Shown here: positions 54,570 through 63,094 of the stretch, in pieces
Numbering within the stretch: the stretch's first letter is position 1
Layout of the letters: each line of letters starts with the position of its first letter
Source: JAPPHA01 sp963664045
GTDB taxonomy: Bacteria > Pseudomonadota > Alphaproteobacteria > Rhodobacterales > Rhodobacteraceae
DNA length: 64,000 bases
Reading direction: 5' to 3'
NCBI GenBank assembly: GCA_963664045.2
Contig: CAXXGT010000010.1
Span: forward strand, 91,315-155,314
The notes under the pieces: model-generated
The model's database searches: none
Seen by the model: the letters and a program-made list of their open reading frames with translations, nothing else
Told to the model about the DNA's origin: nothing
Position numbers and translations under genes: made by a program

Positions 54570-55271
54570 TCAGCCGCCCCGGCCGGAATTGCCGTCGCCC
54601 AGCGGAACCAGCGTCCCTCCAATCAGCGCCTCCAACTCGACCAGCCCGCCACCCGCCGCCAACTCAACGGCCTTGGCTACCAGGTCTCGAGTCGCACCCG
54701 GCAGCACGAGCGACTGATCTGCTTCACGGACTCCGCCAGCTGCCTGCAAATCCAAAATCACGACCACAGCGGGGCCGCTCGCTGGCACATCCACCCGCCA
54801 CATCTCGGTCACGCCCACTGCGCGATACAAGTCCGGCTTCTCTTCATCGCCATGCGTCCGCTCGACTTCGACAACCAGGTCCTCCGGAGTTTTGCGGGCC
54901 CATTGCGTGGCCGTTTCCCGATTTTCCGTCCAGAGTTCCAGCCAGGTTTCCGCTTTCGACCCGAAATAGAAACAGGCATCCGGTTCAACCATACGGTTGG
55001 TCTTCGGGTGGCGGAACCGGCTGCTGCCCTGCGATGACAGCCGGAGGCCGAGCTGCCGCCCAGCTGCCCTTGCGACATCGCCCACGGCCTCCGCATAACG
55101 TTCATGCACGCGGCTCGGCGACATGAAGCTGATGAAGCCCCTGGGACCGTCCACGAAGACACGCCGGCCCATCTCCCGCCAGTCCATCCAGATGGCTCGT
55201 TCGATCAACGGCCGGGGCAGCTCCATGGTGTAGCAGAGCGATCCCATCGAGCCGGTGTGTTGTTCTACCAT
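54570..55271 (-). CDS. Uma2-family (DUF820) putative endonuclease
   Basis: A 233-residue protein of the PD-(D/E)XK-like Uma2 family. Landmarks are RVHERYAEAVGDVARAAGRQ, VEPDACFYFG (catalytic Asp) and EDLVVEVERTHGDEEKPDLY (Glu and Lys of the nuclease core), then GVTEMWRVDV. AAGGGA eight bases before 55271 supports the start. Cyanobacterial and other relatives are abundant and poorly understood. It could be the surviving gene of a mobile or defence unit; a small gene upstream on the same strand may accompany it. Confidence 0.82.
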   Translation of the reverse strand: MVEQHTGSMGSLCYTMELPRPLIERAIWMDWREMGRRVFVDGPRGFISFMSPSRVHERYAEAVGDVARAAGRQLGLRLSSQGSSRFRHPKTNRMVEPDACFYFGSKAETWLELWTENRETATQWARKTPEDLVVEVERTHGDEEKPDLYRAVGVTEMWRVDVPASGPAVVVILDLQAAGGVREADQSLVLPGATRDLVAKAVELAAGGGLVELEALIGGTLVPLGDGNSGRGG

Positions 55272-55366
55272 GAAATTGTTCCCTTCTCGGACCGTGGGAG
55301 ACTACAACAACAGTCCGGTGACTTCCACGACTGCCCCCGGGTTCAGGCGCGCACCAGCCGAAGAAA

Positions 55367-55597
55367 TCAACGCGTGCCGTGAAACAGAGCGTTCCCCTGG
55401 CGGGAGCGCAAGTCCTGTTCACGCCACTTCGCAAGGAGTCCAGCGATACGGCCTTCAATTTTCGCAATCGATTCACCGAGATCATTCAGGCGCCCCAAGA
55501 TCATCACGGCGGTAGCCTCAGTCACTCCGGACCCGGCGACGGATGAGAATAATGTGACGTACTGCAGGGCCTGGACAGTGCCCAAAGCCTTTAGCAT
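55367..55597 (-). CDS. Small hypothetical protein upstream of the Uma2 gene
   Basis: A 76-residue frame with no family I recognise. The middle part (AVMILGRLNDLGESIAKIEGR) has hydrophobic heptads suggesting a short coiled coil, ending in a charged tail. It points the same way as the Uma2 gene, about 95 bp upstream. Coding status is uncertain. Confidence 0.35.
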   Translation of the reverse strand: MLKALGTVQALQYVTLFSSVAGSGVTEATAVMILGRLNDLGESIAKIEGRIAGLLAKWREQDLRSRQGNALFHGTR

Positions 55598-55794
55598 GGC
55601 ATTCAGCTTTCAGGATATGGCCACGTTCGGCGCGACACTGATCAGACCGGTTTCGCCGGATCTCCGAGTGCGCGAACTGTAATATCAATCCACAAAAAAA
55701 TGACTCATAAACAAAACATGAACATCATGTAGGGTGTGGCCAGTGCCGGCTTCCTGTATCTTGTGGTTAAGCAAACAAATCACAGGAGGAAGCC

Positions 55795-56465
55795 ATGCCG
55801 GCTGGCATCGAGATCACGAACACCGACCACACGGCAGACGAGATTAGGGCATTGGTACGAAAGTGCAAGAACCGGGCGGAGGCTCGACGTCTGCGGGCGA
55901 TTGCGCGGGTGATGGAAGGCGCACAGAGCCGTGGGGAGATCGCGCGTCAGGCGAAGGTCGACTGACAGACGCTGTGTGACTGGGTCAACCGCTGCAATGC
56001 CATAGGTTTGGCCGGGTTGACGGACAAACCGGGTCGTGGACACCCGTCGAGGCTGAACGAGGCCCAGCGCGCCGAGGTCGGGCGCTGGCTGGATGAGGGT
56101 CCGCAGGACGGTGTTCCGGCGTGGACGGTTGGGTCGATCCGGGACAGGATCAAGCATGTTTTTGACGTTGTGATGTCCGGTGAGGCGGTTCGCCGTCTGA
56201 TGCGGGCGCTGGGTTTCCGTCGTCTTTTGCCGCGGCCCCTTCATCCCAAGGCCGATCCGGTTGCCCAGGAAAAGTTCCGCAGTGATTTAAGTGCCGTTGC
56301 GATCGCATCGCTGCCGGAGGGCACGGACCCGGCCGGCGTGGACGTGTGGTTCGAAGACGAAGCACGGCTCGGGCAAAAAGGCATGCTGACCCGGGAACGC
56401 CAGTGGAAACCGATCGCCCCAGAGGCGCGCGCGGGCAGGCAACGCGGGACCTTCGGGCCGGCCGT
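55795..56465 (+). pseudogene. IS630-family transposase, broken
   Basis: Translation from ATG 55795 (behind AGGAGG) gives MPAGIEITNTDHTADEIRAL and a helix-turn-helix region (RAEARRLRAIARVMEGAQSR). A TGA at 55963-55965 replaces an expected arginine codon just before QTLCDWVNRCNAIGLAGL. The DDE core follows (SGEAVRRLMRALGFRRLLPR; VDVWFEDEARLGQKGMLTRE). Homology stops near 56460, so the C-terminal third with the last acidic residue is gone. The element cannot move itself. Confidence 0.85.
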
Positions 56466-57011
56466 GACAATCAATGGCGATATGGCCATCGCGCGCGCGG
56501 GCGCGTGCAACGCAGCGATGACCGCCGTCAAGAAAAATCAAACGGAATCAGCGTGGGAAAGCCCTGTTCATCTGGGCCATCGCCTGCGAGATGGCCGGCC
56601 GGCCGCACGGCAGCCGGGCCGCGGCCTGACACCTGGAATGCAGACAGGGAACACGGAACGGCATGACGGGACCGGGGCGCGGGAAGCCGGTGAGGAGAAC
56701 CCTCGGTCGGGCTACGAGTGGCAGGCTGAACAGCCTGTCGACCCGCGAATCTAGAGAGAGGCAGCTCCGCGACGAAGTGATGTCAGGCGGCAACCAACCC
56801 GCGGATATCAGAGTGATCCACCGTCGCAATACGCTGCCGGCGCCCCGGTCCCGTCATGTCCGGAGGAGGTAAGCCGGCGCAGTCTCATTACAGCTTGACG
56901 AGTCAATCCATATCAGCCCGCATTTCTCAGACCTGAGCTTGCAAAACAGGGGAGACGCTGCTATAAGCTGTTGAATTCGATAAACAAACGTCTCAATAGT
57001 GGGGTCTCCCC
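56466..57011. other. Non-coding mosaic between broken transposases
   Basis: After the IS630 homology ends, 56640-56880 is rich in local pairings (for example GGCAGGCTGAACAGCCTGTC near 56720) and ends in a possible ribosome site GGAGGAGG-like stretch. It vaguely resembles the structured 5' part of a group II intron, but I cannot confirm this. From about 56930 the sequence probably belongs to the IS1380 element end. Confidence 0.35.
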
Positions 57012-57723
57012 ATGACGACAGTGTGTACCGGCCCGAAGTTCTCCTGTCAAACCCCGGACGGCGTTCGCCAGCCCCGCATCGAGGCCGGTTTCTCGGGCGG
57101 AGCCATCACCTCAAACGCCGGAATCCTGCTCGCCGGCCTCGCGGCGCAGGGCATGAATCTGTTCGACCGGCTGGGCGCGTGCTTCCGCGATCACCGCCGC
57201 CGGAGCTCACCGTACACGACTGCCGCAGCCTGGCGGGGCAGAGGGTGCTCGGCATTCTGCTCGGACACGAGGATCTCAGCGACCACGAGGAGCTGCGGAA
57301 GGATCCGGCCCTGGGCTCCGTTCTGGGGCGCCTTGAGACCCGGCGGGCGGACTGCGCCCCGCTGGCCGGCAAGAGCACGCTGAACCGGTTCGAGCTGTCC
57401 GCCGCCGGCGTCAACCCGTGGAAGGCCCGGAAGATTGCGGCCGACTTCGAAAAGATGGACCGGCTGATGGCGGATCTGTTCATCGAGAAGCATGCGGAGC
57501 CGCCGGAGGAGATCGTTGATCGATCTCGACGCCACCGACTTCGAGTTGCACGGAGGCCAGGAGCGGCGCTTCTATCACGGACATTATGAATATGCCGCAT
57601 CCTGTACTATGCCGAATTCGGCATAGCTACGATGAATACTGCTATCTGCCGCTGCTTTACTTCTGCGAAAGGGATCCGGTCATGGTCCGGCTGTGCGCCG
57701 CCGGCGGCGACTACGATCTTTGA
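57012..57723 (+). pseudogene. IS1380-family transposase, broken N-terminal part
   Basis: Three frame segments give one IS1380-like sequence. MTTVCTGPKFSCQ with GFSGGAITSNAGILLAGLAA comes first. After a shift near 57190 comes HDCRSLAGQRVLGILLGHED, then KSTLNRFELSAAG. After a second shift near 57515 comes DLDATDFELHGGQERRFYHG, the DDE-region signature. A 46-bp insertion at 57586-57638 shifts frame again before YDEYCYLPLLYFCERDPVMV. The sequence ends at TGA 57721, well short of full length. Confidence 0.82.
57586..57638. repeat. 46-bp insertion with 7-bp direct repeats and a 20-bp palindrome
   Basis: ATGAATA occurs at 57586-57592 and 57632-57638. Between them is the perfect palindrome CTATGCCGAATTCGGCATAG (57607-57626). 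Removing one repeat plus the interior restores the IS1380 reading HYEYCYLP. Confidence 0.7.
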
Positions 57724-58215
57724 AACATGCGGTCCCGTGTCAGGTGGAACCAGACGTGACGCACACCCGCCAGCACTTCCATCGCCTTTTCGATCGCGTA
57801 AGCGATGCTATCGACCAGAACCCGGCCCCGGTCGCGCGCCATGCGCGCAACCAGAGTGGGTGTTGTCAGCACGGCACCGCTCGCGTGTGCGACGCGTTGC
57901 GCCGTGACCAGACTATTTTCGCACAGCGGCTGGCCCTATCCTGCTAATTTGGGCATTGTCGGTCACCATGTGACGACTCAGGTCCGCTATCGAAATTCTC
58001 TCGAATGTTTCAACGGTTTTAATCAGCCTGTACGCGGTGAGGCTCAGGGAGTGTCGGTTAGCAACGAAAGCGCATTCTGATCCATCAACTTGGCGATCGT
58101 CGAGAATTGAAACGTGATATTGCTTTCGAGTCTACGCACACCCATCGCTCCACTCTGGAAAAGCGTTCCATCTTCGGCTAGAAAGGGTGTACGCGTATCC
58201 CGAAGAGGCAGCAAA
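57724..58215. other. Gene-free stretch between IS1380 remnant and toxin-antitoxin genes
   Basis: About 490 bp. The minus strand at 57730-57890 reads like degraded coding sequence (LTTPTLVARMARDRGRVLVD, then IEKAMEVLAGVRHVWFHLT) but matches no family I know. The right end holds the antitoxin ribosome site (AGAGG). Confidence 0.4.
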
Positions 58216-58449
58216 ATGAGCAAACAGACCGCTGTCCGGCTGCCGGACGAAACCCATGCCCGCCTGAAGGCCCTCGCCGCGCGGTCCGGCCGGACAGCGA
58301 CGTTCTACATTCGTCAGGCGATCGAGGAGCACCTGGAGGCGATTGAGGACCTCTACGCCGCCGAGCAGGCGCTGATCGAGCATCGCAGATCCGGCGGGCG
58401 GACCCTGTCCCTCGACGAGCTGGACGCCGAGCTTGCCTTGGAGAATTGA
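58216..58449 (+). CDS. Ribbon-helix-helix antitoxin (RelB/CopG-like)
   Basis: A 77-residue protein starting MSKQTAVRLPDETHARLKAL, a ribbon-helix-helix DNA-binding domain. GRTATFYIRQAIEEHLEAIE follows, with a C-terminal acidic tail (LSLDELDAELALEN) that would wrap the toxin. It overlaps the toxin gene by 17 bp, the usual order antitoxin then toxin. It should bind its own promoter and neutralise the toxin. Confidence 0.88.
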   Translation: MSKQTAVRLPDETHARLKALAARSGRTATFYIRQAIEEHLEAIEDLYAAEQALIEHRRSGGRTLSLDELDAELALEN

Positions 58450-58702
58450 GGTCACGGAGCAGGCTGCGAGGCAGATCAGGGATCTCGGACCCGCCGGGGC
58501 GGCGCGGATCAGGAAATACCTGCGCACCCGCCTTGAACCGCTTGACGATCCCCGACAGCTCGGAAAACCGTTGACCGGTTCGGCGCCGGGCCGGTTATGG
58601 CGTTACAGGGCAGGGGAATACAGGCTGCTTTGCGAGATCCGGGACGATGCCCTTGTCGTCCTTGTCGTTGCCGTCGGCCACCGCCGGAGCATCTATCGCT
58701 AG
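58433..58702 (+). CDS. RelE/ParE-family toxin
   Basis: An 89-residue toxin-fold protein: WRIEVTEQAARQIRDLGPAG, DPRQLGKPLTGSAPGRLWRY, RAGEYRLLCEIRDDALVVLV and VAVGHRRSIYR match the RelE superfamily, including the Arg/Tyr-rich end. The start is TTG at 58433, inside the antitoxin gene. RelE relatives cleave mRNA on ribosomes while ParE relatives poison gyrase; sequence alone does not separate them here, though GEYRLLCEI and HRRSIYR look RelE-like. Confidence 0.88.
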   Translation: MPWRIEVTEQAARQIRDLGPAGAARIRKYLRTRLEPLDDPRQLGKPLTGSAPGRLWRYRAGEYRLLCEIRDDALVVLVVAVGHRRSIYR

Positions 58703-59382
58703 ACTGCCGCCACCCTCCTGGTTCATGCCTCCCGAAACCTGCCTCTTTGCCCGCACCGGTCGACGCTGCCGCTCGCCGGAGCCGGGAACATGAAAAATCC
58801 GGTTTAGAACCGGATATTGCGGAATGTTGTCCGCTGAGGCGGATCGACCCGGCGATGTCTCGCAGTCTTCCAGAAGATTCTTCCGGGATATCTCCATGAG
58901 TTGTAGCGATAGGGTGGAGCCCCTGTCCAACGGCCCAGACTGCGCCCGACGGGATCGGCTTTCGGCCGGTCCCCCAACCCGAAGGGAGACAACAACACCC
59001 GGGTGCCCGAACCCGTACGAAACCGCGCGCTTCGCGTGTTCATTTCTGTCGGAATCTGCAACTGGGCAAGATCTGACGGCCAGGGCGGACGCAATAGGCG
59101 CGGCTCTCGCCATGTTGCTTTGACCAATCTTACCAACGAAGGTGTGCTTTCAAACTAAGAACGGGGATGCCGTTGGCCGAAAAACGGCATTCTCGCCTGC
59201 AATTTCTGGCGCACCTGACGGAGAATCCGCCAGGCGCTCCAGTCTCACGACTACCGGACAACTCTCGGCTTTGGGCTCAATTTGGCAGTTCGACGCGCAG
59301 AGTTTGAATGCCACTGCTGAACAACGGTTTCTCGAAACCGGGTATCCCCGTATAACCTATCCCTTTTTTTGCGGCCGGGCGG
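58703..59382. other. Gene-free stretch after the toxin gene
   Basis: About 680 bp without recognisable genes. Frames on either strand are short and lack ribosome sites. A stretch at 58915-59010 is locally GC-rich but forms no structure I can name. Confidence 0.45.
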
Positions 59383-59730
59383 CGTGATGGCAAGGATCGA
59401 GGACTGAACCGCCTTGGTCACGAAGGATTGTTAAGCAGCGCCGTTGGTGGACGCTGAGGCCTGATTCCCGAGGTTGCAGACCTGGCTGTCAAAGGGAAGA
59501 TTGAAGCATGTTACCTCCCTCAAGGGTGCGTTAGCCGGCTTTTTCGCGACATAGCCGCGGGCAAACCCGGGATGCTGACGAAGGCCGGCCTCGGGACCTT
59601 TGTCGATCCTCGTCATGGGGGAGGCGCAATCAATGACCTAAGCGACGATTCAATAGCTGAGCTGATGTCGGCTGGAGATGAGGAAAATCCATTCTATCGC
59701 GCGCCGCGGTTGAATGCGCTGCTTTGTTGA
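59383..59730 (+). pseudogene. CoA-transferase fragment
   Basis: One frame reads RDGKDRGLNRLGHEGLLSSA, then VGGR, a TGA at 59455-59457 where family members have tryptophan, then GLIPEVADLAVKGKIEACYL, LPQGCVSRLFRDIAAGKPGM, LTKAGLGTFVDPRHGGGAIN. This is the N-terminal (subunit A-like) part of acetate/propionate CoA-transferases of the YdiF type. The catalytic glutamate half is absent and no start is seen, so it is a relic. Its frame ends at TGA 59728. Confidence 0.85.
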
Positions 59731-59780
59731 GCTTTGTTTTGGCACTGAGAAATCCCGGCATAAAGAAAAACCGATGACTG

Positions 59781-61208
59781 TCACTCTTCTAAATCCGGCT
59801 GCAGGACATGCCATTCCGTTGCCTGCTCGTAGGCATGGCCGACCTGGCACAGGAGAGGTTCCTTGAGCGGATGCCCGACGAACTGGAGGGACAGGGGCAA
59901 GCCGTCTTGATTGAACCCACACGGCACCGAGAGGGTTGGAGCGCCGTTGAAATCAAAAGGGATGGTGAATCTCTGCACGGAAGGGTCATAGTCATCCATG
60001 GGACCATATGACTCTGCGGGGGTCACCGGCCAGGGAGGACCCGTCATAGAGGGGCAGGCCAGCACATCAATGGTCTCAAAGATTTCTCGAAACCGCCCGT
60101 TGCAGGCTGCCCGCAGGTTATTGGCCCTGGCGTACTCCGCACCACTGACCTTGGCTCCCATATCCAGCCAGCCGCGAAACCAAGGCCCGTACTCCTCACG
60201 CCGGGAGGGATAGGTCGCCTCATGGGCCAATACCGCTTCGGCGGAGCAGAGCGTGGGCCAGGCGGGCAGGAATTCATCCAAATCGGGCAACTGAATTTCG
60301 ATCACTTCGGCACCCAGTTGCTCCAGGACCCGCACCCCGGCGGCTACAGCTTCGGCCAACTCCGCATCGGTGTGTTGCGCCATCCCCTGTTCGTCGAACC
60401 CTATCCGTACCCCCTTCACCCCTGCATCCAGGTGTTTCACCATGTCCGGCACCGGGACAGGAAGCGAGGTGGGATCCTTGGGGTCATGACCGGCAATGGC
60501 CTGGAGCATCACTGCCGCGTCGGCGGTTCTGCGGGTCAGGGGACCGACATGGTCCATCGATTCGGCCAGGGCCAGAACGCCATAGCGGCTAACTCTGCCC
60601 CAGGTCGGCTTCAAGCCCACCACCCCACAAGAAGCAGCCGGGAAGCGGATGGACCCGCCGGTGTCGCTGCCCAGCGTCCCATAGGCCAGCCCTGCCGCGG
60701 TAGCGACCCCTGATCCGCTGGAGGAAGCCCCTGACCACACCCCCGGATTCCAGGGATTCAACGGAGCTTCAAATTGAGGATTATATCCCCCCATGGCTCC
60801 TTCCGTCAGATTGAGCTTACCCAGCAAAACCGCCCCGGCTTCTGCCAGCCGTGTCACGACAGTCGCATCCTCATCGGGAATATAATCGGCCAGTACTGCC
60901 GCCGCCCCCATGGTTCGTACACCCCTGGTGAAACACACATCTTTCACCGCGATAGGGATCCCATGTAAAGGCCCCCGATACTTCTTCTCCGCCAGCTCCT
61001 GATCTGCCTGTTCTGCGGCGGCCAGGGCGTGGTCGGCCATCACCGTGGCATAACTTTTTTGCCTCCCATCCAGGGATGCAATGCGCTTCAGGAGAGATTG
61101 GGTCAGTTCGACGGAAGAAATGTCCCGGTTCCTGACGAGGGCAGCTACCTCCAGCAATGACTTGAAAAGAAGCTCTTTCATTTCCTTAACATCCAGAATC
61201 TTTTCCAT
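59781..61208 (-). CDS. Amidase-signature-family amidase
   Basis: A 475-residue hydrolase of the GatA/amidase family. The catalytic Ser-cisSer-Lys set appears as GIPIAVKDVCFT (Lys), WSGASSSGSGVATAAG (cis-Ser) and GSDTGGSIRFPAASCGVVG (nucleophile Ser). The rest follows the family (GPLTRRTADAAVMLQAIAG). Two adjacent ATGs (61211, 61208) follow GAGG; the second has the better spacing. Substrate is unknown; it lacks the partners of tRNA amidotransferase. It stands among element relics together with an SDR gene and may have arrived with them. Confidence 0.88.
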   Translation of the reverse strand: MEKILDVKEMKELLFKSLLEVAALVRNRDISSVELTQSLLKRIASLDGRQKSYATVMADHALAAAEQADQELAEKKYRGPLHGIPIAVKDVCFTRGVRTMGAAAVLADYIPDEDATVVTRLAEAGAVLLGKLNLTEGAMGGYNPQFEAPLNPWNPGVWSGASSSGSGVATAAGLAYGTLGSDTGGSIRFPAASCGVVGLKPTWGRVSRYGVLALAESMDHVGPLTRRTADAAVMLQAIAGHDPKDPTSLPVPVPDMVKHLDAGVKGVRIGFDEQGMAQHTDAELAEAVAAGVRVLEQLGAEVIEIQLPDLDEFLPAWPTLCSAEAVLAHEATYPSRREEYGPWFRGWLDMGAKVSGAEYARANNLRAACNGRFREIFETIDVLACPSMTGPPWPVTPAESYGPMDDYDPSVQRFTIPFDFNGAPTLSVPCGFNQDGLPLSLQFVGHPLKEPLLCQVGHAYEQATEWHVLQPDLEE

Positions 61209-61268
61209 CATGTTCCTCAATAGTTAAAATGTTGTTGATTTTGATCCTTGAGCGACAGATCCGTTCCC

Positions 61269-61622
61269 TCACCAATCAATCGAGAAAAGACAATTTAACT
61301 TGACCCCCATTCGACAACCGGACCGGTCTAAAGGCACGATTCCTGTCTGCTGCTCCACCCCTTTTTTGAACAATCCACAAAGTGTCGTGTGATGAAATGT
61401 TGTTTGCCAATGCCGCGTACAGTTGCAGATCTGCCAGGTCAGTCCGCGCTCTTCATGAAGGTGGAGCAGATAATTCTGAACCTCCTGTGCAGAGATCCTC
61501 TCGGGGTTGCGCTTGCAGTAGCGTGCGAGCCCGGAGACGGAGTGAAGATACAAACGCATCTTGTTCTCGGCCAGGCCGCGAACGGTCATGTTTTTCATCA
61601 TTCGTTTGCGCAACTGTGTCAT
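61269..61622 (-). pseudogene. Tyrosine recombinase, truncated N-terminal domain
   Basis: The first half encodes an integrase SAM-like core-binding domain: MTQLRKRMMKNMTVRGLAEN, KMRLYLHSVSGLARYCKRNP and ISAQEVQNYLLHLHEERGLT, like integrases associated with IS91-type and similar elements. After about residue 75 the sequence loses homology and the catalytic Arg-His-Tyr domain is missing. GGGAG before ATG 61622 remains a good ribosome site. It cannot recombine DNA. Confidence 0.75.
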
Positions 61623-61863
61623 GGGTCATCTCCCTCGAAGTGTGATTGGTCATGGAGGACCCCGGCACCTGTAGCGACCGGTGCATCCACCATCGTTAGT
61701 CACCAAACGAGAGAGAGATGGAAACGCCTCAATGCGCCGAATGAAGACGATGAAACACGCGAAAGCGGATGTTCAGGACACACAACACCCGCAAGGTGCC
61801 ACCCGCCGCGGAACGCGGCTCAGTTCAATGTCCAATATCATCTCTTTCCCCTTTAATGGTTGC

Positions 61864-62613
61864 TTACCAGGCGGTGTATCCCCCGTCGATGACCAGTTCG
61901 CTTCCGGTCATGAAGCATGATTCGTCCGAGGCCAGGAAGAGAACACCGAAAGCTATATTCTCGGGCTCACCGTAGTGTCTCAAAGGGATGCGGGACATCA
62001 ACAGTTGATGGATTTCCTCGTCGCTTCCGGGATCGAGCATCGGCGTGATAATGGGTCCCGGGTGCACCGAGTTGGCCCGGATGCGGTCGCCGGCGTACTG
62101 AATGGCGGTGGCCTTAGTGAACAGCCACACCGCGCCCTTGGACGCCTGGTACTGAGGACTGGCGGTGTCGGTGCCCACCAAACCTACCTGGGACGATGTG
62201 TTGATGATGGAGCCACCCCCGGACCGACGCATCTCCGGTATGGCAGCCTTGGTTCCCAGGAACACTCCTTTGGCATTGACCTCCATTACCCGGTCCCATT
62301 CTTCCACCGTGGTGTCTTCTACTGTTCCCGTGCCGCCGATTCCGGCGTTGTTTAACAGCACGTCCAGTTTCCCGAAGCGGGCGACGGTGGACGCCACGGC
62401 TTGCTGCCACTCAGCCTCGCTGGTGACGTCCAACCGGACGAAGAGGCACTCGCCGCCGGTTTCATTAATTTCGGCCTCGGTGTTGCGCCCTTCTTCTTCC
62501 AGCACGTCTCCGATGACCACTTTGGCCCCTTCCCGGGAGAACAGCTTGGCCATCGCCGCGCCGATGCCCCTGGCTCCCCCGCTGATAAAAGCGACCTTGT
62601 CTTTCAGCCTCAT
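61864..62613 (-). CDS. Short-chain dehydrogenase/reductase
   Basis: A 249-residue classical SDR. It has FISGGARGIGAAMAKLFSRE (cofactor loop), LLNNAGIGGTG, IINTSSQVGLVG (catalytic Ser), YQASKGAVWLFTKA (Tyr and Lys) and the closing TGSELVIDGGYTAW. The Asp at the end of the second strand (VVIGDVLEEEG) suggests NAD preference. GGAGGG seven bases before ATG 62613 fixes the start. The closest groups are 3-alpha-hydroxysteroid and glucose 1-dehydrogenase-like enzymes; the substrate is unknown. An Ldh-family fragment lies just upstream on the same strand. Confidence 0.9.
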   Translation of the reverse strand: MRLKDKVAFISGGARGIGAAMAKLFSREGAKVVIGDVLEEEGRNTEAEINETGGECLFVRLDVTSEAEWQQAVASTVARFGKLDVLLNNAGIGGTGTVEDTTVEEWDRVMEVNAKGVFLGTKAAIPEMRRSGGGSIINTSSQVGLVGTDTASPQYQASKGAVWLFTKATAIQYAGDRIRANSVHPGPIITPMLDPGSDEEIHQLLMSRIPLRHYGEPENIAFGVLFLASDESCFMTGSELVIDGGYTAW

Positions 62614-62724
62614 AGTTTCCCTCCATCGTTGATGTTGGGCAGCAATGCCACGGAACGGACCTCGCCAAACTCCTTTTGCAGCTTTTGCCAGGCATCAACC
62701 CCGTCTCCGCTCACGCACACAAAT

Positions 62725-62940
62725 TCAGGGATTTCCTCGGGAGGGAAGGACATCCGCCAATTGGTCACGGACCCCGTATCGGTCGAAGAGGGCTTCCACC
62801 TGAGCCCAGGTGGCGGGATCCACCGGGACGCCCTGGGCCAATCGCTCCTGTCGCGTATTGGCGGATCTTTCCCCCGGAAAGAAAACTCCGCTCGATCCTT
62901 CCATCAGGGGGGTGGTTTTAACCCAAGTTTAACATTTTTT
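62725..62940 (-). pseudogene. Ldh-family (malate/L-lactate dehydrogenase type) C-terminal fragment
   Basis: The minus strand reads WVKTTPLMEGSSGVFFPGER, then SANTRQERLAQGVPVDPATW and AQVEALFDRYGVRDQLADVL before a TGA at 62725. The xPGE...R...G.PVDPATW pattern is the C-terminal end of the Ldh family, which includes ureidoglycolate and sulfolactate dehydrogenases. Everything upstream is lost where IS1634-like sequence begins. A second frame that follows (62614-62720) also looks coding and runs to the SDR start, suggesting a further small relic. Confidence 0.7.
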
Positions 62941-62949
62941 GGCGTGATT

Positions 62950-62962
62950 CTGTTGATTTCGC
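62950..62962 (+). repeat. 13-bp direct repeat, copy 1
   Basis: CTGTTGATTTCGC, followed by a partly matching GGTATTTCTG, precedes the IS1634 transposase gene and may be part of that element's left end. Confidence 0.55.
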
Positions 62963-63094
62963 GGTATTTCTGACTTCCCGTGTCAGACAACACACTGTTT
63001 TTGCCCGATATTGTATTCACGATTATCGAGAGTGGTGCCATAAACGAACAGGAAAGGGATTCCAGCGCGCCGCTCAACCTGATAAACACGCCGC

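Noticed and set aside
55963..59457. Idea that TGA is recoded as an amino acid
   Set aside because: The two in-frame TGAs replace different residues (Arg and Trp) and lie only in truncated relics, while intact genes in the window use TGA as stop.
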